Origin: Acidobacteriota bacterium
Lineage (GTDB): Bacteria > Acidobacteriota > Aminicenantia > UBA2199
Reading direction: 5' to 3'
DNA length: 9,522 nt
NCBI GenBank assembly: GCA_021817755.1
Contig: JAKAGC010000095.1
Coordinates: 1 to 9,522 of the forward strand
The notes under the pieces are model-generated. The model made no database searches. It worked only from the letters and a program-made list of their open reading frames with translations, and had not been told where the DNA came from. Below are positions 6,301 to 9,522 of this stretch, piece by piece; position 1 is the first letter of the stretch; each line of letters starts with the position of its first letter. The position numbers and the translations under genes are program-made.

Positions 6301-7595
6301 CGCATGAAGAACCCGAGAGAAAATCCCCCGGTATTATATGAAATTTTCTCGAGTTTTATCTGTGCATCCCTGACAAAACTGATTTCCGAGTATTCCCCAC
6401 CATAGAGATTGAGTTCATGAAATTGAGCCGTCCCGTTCCATTCCATGGCAGGGATGGAAACCGGAGCATACAGGTAGGAAAGAAAAACCCCACTTGTAAA
6501 TACATCATTGGGGTTCAGTTCAGCAGAGAGCCCGATTTCGAAAGCAGGTTTTACCGATCGTCCGGAATAGGTAGGAGTAGGAGAAAAATTCATTTTATAT
6601 TCAGGTTCCGTAAATTTTATGGATGAAAAAGACAACCCTGCCCCGGTTTCAAGTCGAAGGGCTTTTAAAAGACCGGTGGCATTTTTTAAACCGATATTTA
6701 ATTGGAGCATGGCAATATTAGTGGATTGAATTCCTTTTATAATAGTAGAGGCATTATAATTCTTATCGCCATTACTGAGTCTAAAATTTCCAAAACCGGA
6801 GAAATCATTATCTCCTGCGGGGCAAAATTCAACCCCTACGGAAACCCATTCTCTAAGTGCATAATCGATTCGGATACGACCGAGCAATCCCTGGTTTTCT
6901 CCGAGGTTTGCATTGAAGTATTTGGGAATGACTAATTGTTCTTCGGGTAAAGTGGTGGTTGAAAGAATCAATTTATCATCTAAATCAAGGTCTTTTCCGA
7001 TTTTAGTATAAGGTCGCCATAGAATACGAAAGCGTCCCAATAGACCTTTATTATATTCAATCTTGGGATCAGGGTTCACATTTGATTGTGAGATTACGCG
7101 TAAGTGATTAAGTAATGATTCGATTTCAGGTGATGTCATCCGGTTAATATCATAGCTTTTCGATTTCCCAGCCAGGGCGAAAGAGCTGAGCGCGCCGATC
7201 ATTCCACCGGCAGGAACAGTGAGCAAGTAGGCGTTTTTATTTCCATCTTCACCTTTCTTATGAAAAAAACCGACTGTAAAACCAAAAAGAGCACCATTTA
7301 ATGAACCACTGGAAATTTTTATCCGTTTAACCAGAATAAGACGGTTGATATCATCTATAATAATTTCCTTTTCTTTACCAGTATCCCGGTTCAGGAGGAT
7401 CAGTTTTTTTCCCAATACATTTTCCAATTCACCCACCAGAGTCGCACCGTTTTTCAGGTGAATTTTAATTTTAGGCCCATTGGGGTTAAAGCCGTACATA
7501 GGAATTACAGCAGCGGTAATAAATCCCACACACATAACAAACATCACTATCCGTTTAATCATATCTTTTCTATAATCCAATCCTTTGAATTTCAT
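6291..7595 (-). CDS. Exported glycine-zipper protein with probable C-terminal beta-barrel, function unknown
   Basis: I do not recognise this 434-aa protein as a named family. A hydrophobic segment at about 14-36 reads as a Sec signal peptide. Residues 42-94 form a small beta-rich domain (KIHLKNG, DTGK, DDINRLILVKR). Residues 97-109 are a perfect glycine zipper, with G at 97, 101, 105 and 109, and a second glycine-rich hydrophobic stretch lies at about 124-142. TSPEIESLLNHL follows at 154-165. From about 180 onward, alternating strands rich in glycine and aromatics, such as GLLGRFRI and GLLGRIRI, and the ending GFSLGFFMRFR suggest an outer-membrane beta-barrel. GAGGT (7605-7601) lies 5 bases before the chosen ATG. 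A second ATG, at residue 12, would give a shorter signal peptide but has a weaker site. The gene follows its shorter paralogue, and both probably share a transcript. Confidence 0.75.
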   Translation of the reverse strand: MKFKGLDYRKDMIKRIVMFVMCVGFITAAVIPMYGFNPNGPKIKIHLKNGATLVGELENVLGKKLILLNRDTGKEKEIIIDDINRLILVKRIKISSGSLNGALFGFTVGFFHKKGEDGNKNAYLLTVPAGGMIGALSSFALAGKSKSYDINRMTSPEIESLLNHLRVISQSNVNPDPKIEYNKGLLGRFRILWRPYTKIGKDLDLDDKLILSTTTLPEEQLVIPKYFNANLGENQGLLGRIRIDYALREWVSVGVEFCPAGDNDFSGFGNFRLSNGDKNYNASTIIKGIQSTNIAMLQLNIGLKNATGLLKALRLETGAGLSFSSIKFTEPEYKMNFSPTPTYSGRSVKPAFEIGLSAELNPNDVFTSGVFLSYLYAPVSIPAMEWNGTAQFHELNLYGGEYSEISFVRDAQIKLEKISYNTGGFSLGFFMRFR

Positions 7596-7633
7596 AATTT
7601 ACCTCGTTGGTTTAATAAAAGTTTTAAGGGGTG

Positions 7634-7661
7634 GAGGGGGCGTTTTTCAAAAAGCCCCCTC
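7634..7661 (-). terminator. GC-rich hairpin between the two paralogues
   Basis: GAGGGGGC (7634-7641) is perfectly complementary to GCCCCCTC (7654-7661). Inside it TTTTT and AAAAA can add five more pairs around a one-base loop and a bulged G. It begins 15 bases after the stop of the 229-aa gene and ends about 40 bases before the start of the 434-aa gene. On the minus strand it is followed by CACCCCTTAAAACTTTT, so there is no immediate U-run. A partial terminator or an RNA-stabilising hairpin that lowers expression of the second gene is plausible. Confidence 0.5.
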
Positions 7662-7675
7662 ATTCACAAACAATT

Positions 7676-8365
7676 TCAATGAATTTGAAGAGAGAGCCCC
7701 AAAGAGAAACCATTTTTCGTAATATAAGCAGAAGGAAGATTCAGTTTCGTTTTTTGTTCATCTTTCGTTTCCAGGGCTTTTGCCAGAGCCTGGAGGTTTG
7801 CTTCTTTCATAGAGCCTGTCGACTTCGTACTATCTTTTTCCTTACCGTCTAACGTATTCTTGAGCAGAATCAGTAGGGCTTCGATTTCTGAGTCAGACAT
7901 TGTGGTAAGATTGAAGTGTTTGGATTTTCTACTTGTAAACAGGGATGTAATAGCACCGGCTCCACCGCCCATCAAGCCGAAAAAGATTGTACCCAGTGGT
8001 TGATACTCTCTCGAAATCTCATCGGTACAAATGGCAGTACCGGCCAGGGCACCTACAGCCATACCGGCCAGGATACCCATACCGATCTTCGGTCTTTTAA
8101 TCAGTACCAGTTTTTCAATATCCTTCATATCCGCAACAAAATTTTTCCCTGTATTCGGATCTGCGATGGTAAGAGTATTACCGGAGATGTCTTGCAATCG
8201 TCCGTTGAAAGTTACACCATCATTCATATGAACTTTCAGGCGTTGGCCGGTGATTTCTTGAGCAGTTACAGCATTTGTCCCGGCCACGAATATCATCATA
8301 ATAAACAGGAAAGTGGAAAGAGTCTTTGTAAAATTGATTTCATTTGTTTTATTGTTTATTTTCAT
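7676..8365 (-). CDS. Exported glycine-zipper protein, short paralogue lacking the barrel, function unknown
   Basis: I do not recognise a named family for this 229-aa protein. A clear Sec signal peptide spans about 14-36, with likely cleavage after AVTA near residue 35. Residues 44-94 align without gaps to the same numbers of the 434-aa neighbour, with 19 of 51 identical by eye (K44, H46, G50, G55, L57, T72-G73-K74, D82-I83, K90-R91). The glycine zipper has G at 97, 101, 105 and 109, exactly as in the neighbour, followed by a second glycine cluster at about 125-137 and SDSEIEALL at 157-165. Residues 170-210 are polar and probably flexible. The ending NGFSLGLSLQIH resembles the neighbour's last strand, with the barrel missing between. 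AGGAGG (8376-8371) lies 5 bases before the ATG. It is first of the pair and has its own promoter. Confidence 0.75.
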   Translation of the reverse strand: MKINNKTNEINFTKTLSTFLFIMMIFVAGTNAVTAQEITGQRLKVHMNDGVTFNGRLQDISGNTLTIADPNTGKNFVADMKDIEKLVLIKRPKIGMGILAGMAVGALAGTAICTDEISREYQPLGTIFFGLMGGGAGAITSLFTSRKSKHFNLTTMSDSEIEALLILLKNTLDGKEKDSTKSTGSMKEANLQALAKALETKDEQKTKLNLPSAYITKNGFSLGLSLQIH

Positions 8366-8398
8366 TTATGCCTCCTATGAAAATTGTATTACGGTATA

Positions 8399-8427
8399 AT
8401 AGTATTGTAGGAAGGGGTTAGAATCAA
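8399..8427 (-). promoter_or_regulatory. Candidate promoter for the paralogue pair
   Basis: On the minus strand TTGATT (8427-8422) and TACTAT (8404-8399) are separated by 17 bases; each box matches consensus at 4 of 6. Expected +1 is near 8392, giving a leader of about 27 bases containing AGGAGG. The alternative -10 TACAAT (8388-8383) lacks a -35 box at usable distance. Confidence 0.4.
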
Positions 8428-8575
8428 ATGAAAGATGATGAACCTGTCTTATTTCATGACGAATGGCAATTTTTCCCTGATTTCTTTTATTTGTAACTAT
8501 TTTATTTCATAATTCAGGCACTTAAATTTACATGGGACAAAACCTTATCTTACCTTTGTAGATAGTGAACATTAG

Positions 8576-8604
8576 ATCAAAATTCAATCTATTGAAATTT
8601 TGAT
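8576..8604. promoter_or_regulatory. Long inverted repeat followed by T7, overlapping the ATPase promoter
   Basis: ATCAAAATT (8576-8584) and AATTTTGAT (8596-8604) are perfect 9-bp arms. Allowing one bulged A (8595), CAA (8585-8587) pairs with TTG (8592-8594), giving a 12-bp stem with a 4-base loop. The right arm runs into a T7 tract (8604-8610). It looks like an intrinsic terminator, but no plus-strand gene lies upstream for over 2 kb. Because the right half covers the -35 box at 8592-8597, an operator for a dimeric repressor is the better guess. Attenuation of a longer transcript is the alternative. Confidence 0.5.
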
Positions 8605-8620
8605 TTTTTTATGATATATT
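8592..8620 (+). promoter_or_regulatory. Near-consensus promoter placing +1 at the ATPase start codon
   Basis: TTGAAA (8592-8597) and TATATT (8615-8620) are separated by 17 bases; each box matches consensus at 5 of 6. The A of the ATG at 8627 lies 7 bases past the -10 box, the usual +1 position, so the mRNA would be leaderless. No purine-rich ribosome binding site lies between 8605 and 8626, which fits this reading. Confidence 0.6.
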
Positions 8621-8626
8621 TGCTTC

Positions 8627-9522
8627 ATGGAATATGCATTAAAAGAACGAATAGGTAACCCTGAACTCTTTATCGGGCGAAAAAAAGAACTGGAATATTA
8701 TCTTAACTGGATTAACGGAATTAAACAGGAGAAATCCAAAAGTACAGCAATCTTAGCCCGGCGAAAAATGGGAAAAACTGCCTTAATGGAACGTCTGTTC
8801 AATATTACTTATTATCGCAACGATGGTGTTATTCCATTTTATTATGAAATCAAAGAAATCGACATCTGGGTCAAGGATTTTTGCAAAGAATTCTTTATGA
8901 CTTTCATTTTTCAATATATAGCCTTCAAATCCCGTAAAATAGAATATTTGAGATTAGAAACGCAGAGTAATTTTAATACAGTATTAAAAATTGCCCAAAG
9001 TGAGGGGTTGGATTATCTATGCGATATGATCGAAAATTTTGCACATGCTTTTGAAAACGAAGAAATTGGTATTCTCTGGAACATAGCAAGAGAAGCTCCT
9101 AAAACAATCGCTTCGAGGCAAAATGAGTTTATCGTTCAAATGATCGATGAATTTCAATTCCTCGGTTCCAAAATTTATATGGATAAAGAGCTTAAAAACC
9201 TTCATGTTAATATAGCAGGAGGTTATTTAAGTACCGCAGAAAGCAAAATTGCTCCTCTTCTTGTTTCAGGGAGCTGGGTTGACTGGTTAAGGAAATTTTT
9301 AATTGAATTACTGCCGGCACGTTTTAAATATAAACCCCTTCCCAATATGCCGGAAGATGAATCCATCGAGATGGTATACAAATACTCTCAATTCTTTGAA
9401 GTACCGGTAACGGATGAGACTGCTTATTTAATTTCTCAGATCGCAGAAGGAAGCCTGTTTTATATTAGTGCCATCATACGATCCGAATGTGAAGAAAAAG
9501 TCATGACTACGATTGAGGGATT
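8627..9522 (+). CDS. Archaeal-type P-loop ATPase (5' part; runs off the window)
   Basis: The first 298 codons of an open frame that continues past the window edge. It belongs to the STAND-like 'archaeal ATPase' group (ATP-binding proteins related to Pfam PF01637). LFIGRKKEL at 14-22 is the usual entry motif. Walker A is ARRKMGKT at 44-51, with K50 and T51 and the usual first Gly replaced by Ala. Walker B is MIDEFQ at 172-177 with D174 and E175. LLVSGSW at 221-227 fits sensor 1. Residues 52-170 form a helical insertion rich in aromatics. There is no signal peptide or membrane segment, so it is probably cytoplasmic. An in-frame TGA at 8612-8614 and no other Met before residue 48 fix the ATG at 8627, although no ribosome binding site precedes it. 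Partner, substrate and biological role are unknown; the C-terminal part, which often defines function in these proteins, is outside the window. Confidence 0.82.
   Translation, partial: MEYALKERIGNPELFIGRKKELEYYLNWINGIKQEKSKSTAILARRKMGKTALMERLFNITYYRNDGVIPFYYEIKEIDIWVKDFCKEFFMTFIFQYIAFKSRKIEYLRLETQSNFNTVLKIAQSEGLDYLCDMIENFAHAFENEEIGILWNIAREAPKTIASRQNEFIVQMIDEFQFLGSKIYMDKELKNLHVNIAGGYLSTAESKIAPLLVSGSWVDWLRKFLIELLPARFKYKPLPNMPEDESIEMVYKYSQFFEVPVTDETAYLISQIAEGSLFYISAIIRSECEEKVMTTIEG

Larger units (their letters stand above)
8366..8626. other. Divergent intergenic control region before the ATPase gene
   Basis: This 261-base gap separates the minus-strand paralogues from the plus-strand ATPase gene. 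It contains the ribosome binding site and candidate promoter of the 229-aa gene, a 22-codon plus-strand frame of doubtful reality (8428-8496), and at the right end a long inverted repeat overlapping the ATPase promoter. Between about 8497 and 8575 I see nothing. Confidence 0.5.

Noticed and set aside
7916..8380. 154-codon plus-strand frame
   Set aside because: Lies opposite the 229-aa exported protein gene, has no ribosome binding site and an odd Cys/His/Ser-rich composition typical of an antisense shadow.

Overview
The window looks like chromosome from a Gram-negative, Sec-exporting bacterium, AT-rich by eye. Promoters resemble the classical sigma70 type (TTGACA/TATAAT, 17-bp spacers) and most genes have strong GGAGG-type ribosome binding sites. 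The lineage cannot be fixed from sequence alone. The archaeal-type ATPase at the right edge is of a kind I associate with uncultured bacteria with large accessory genomes (deltaproteobacterial, Aminicenantes or KSB1-like); that is an impression, not a result.

Layout. (1) 1-268 is non-coding and holds a nested direct/inverted repeat near 66-106. (2) 269-1492, minus strand, is a YcaQ-type DNA interstrand-crosslink glycosylase. (3) 1493-1854 is a divergent control region with a good promoter in each direction. (4) 1855-6116, plus strand, is a compact four-gene operon for an unusual amino sugar: a DegT/DnrJ aminotransferase resembling C-3 enzymes, a WbuB-like GT4 glycosyltransferase, a PglD/NeuD-like N-acyltransferase, and a second DegT aminotransferase resembling C-4 (PglE-type) enzymes. 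No nucleotide-sugar dehydratase, epimerase, flippase or polymerase is present, so the cassette must draw on a keto-sugar made elsewhere. (5) 6117-6290 is a convergent gap with a 16-bp imperfect inverted repeat that pairs fully, with two G.U wobbles, only in minus-strand RNA. (6) 6291-8365, minus strand, carries two tandem paralogues of unknown function. Each has a signal peptide, a small beta-rich domain and a perfect GxxxGxxxGxxxG glycine zipper at identical residue numbers. The longer (434 aa) adds about 250 residues that look like an outer-membrane beta-barrel. The shorter (229 aa) lacks these but keeps the same GFSLG C-terminal ending. (7) 8366-8626 is a second divergent control region. 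(8) 8627 to the window end, plus strand, is the first 298 codons of an archaeal-type P-loop ATPase.

The two most unusual parts are the paralogue pair, which I do not recognise as a described system, and the ATPase start. The ATPase has no Shine-Dalgarno sequence, and its near-consensus promoter would place +1 on the ATG itself (a leaderless mRNA). A long inverted repeat followed by T7 overlaps its -35 box. The operon functions follow from family knowledge. The exact sugar, the cell location of the paralogues and the role of the ATPase are inference or unknown.
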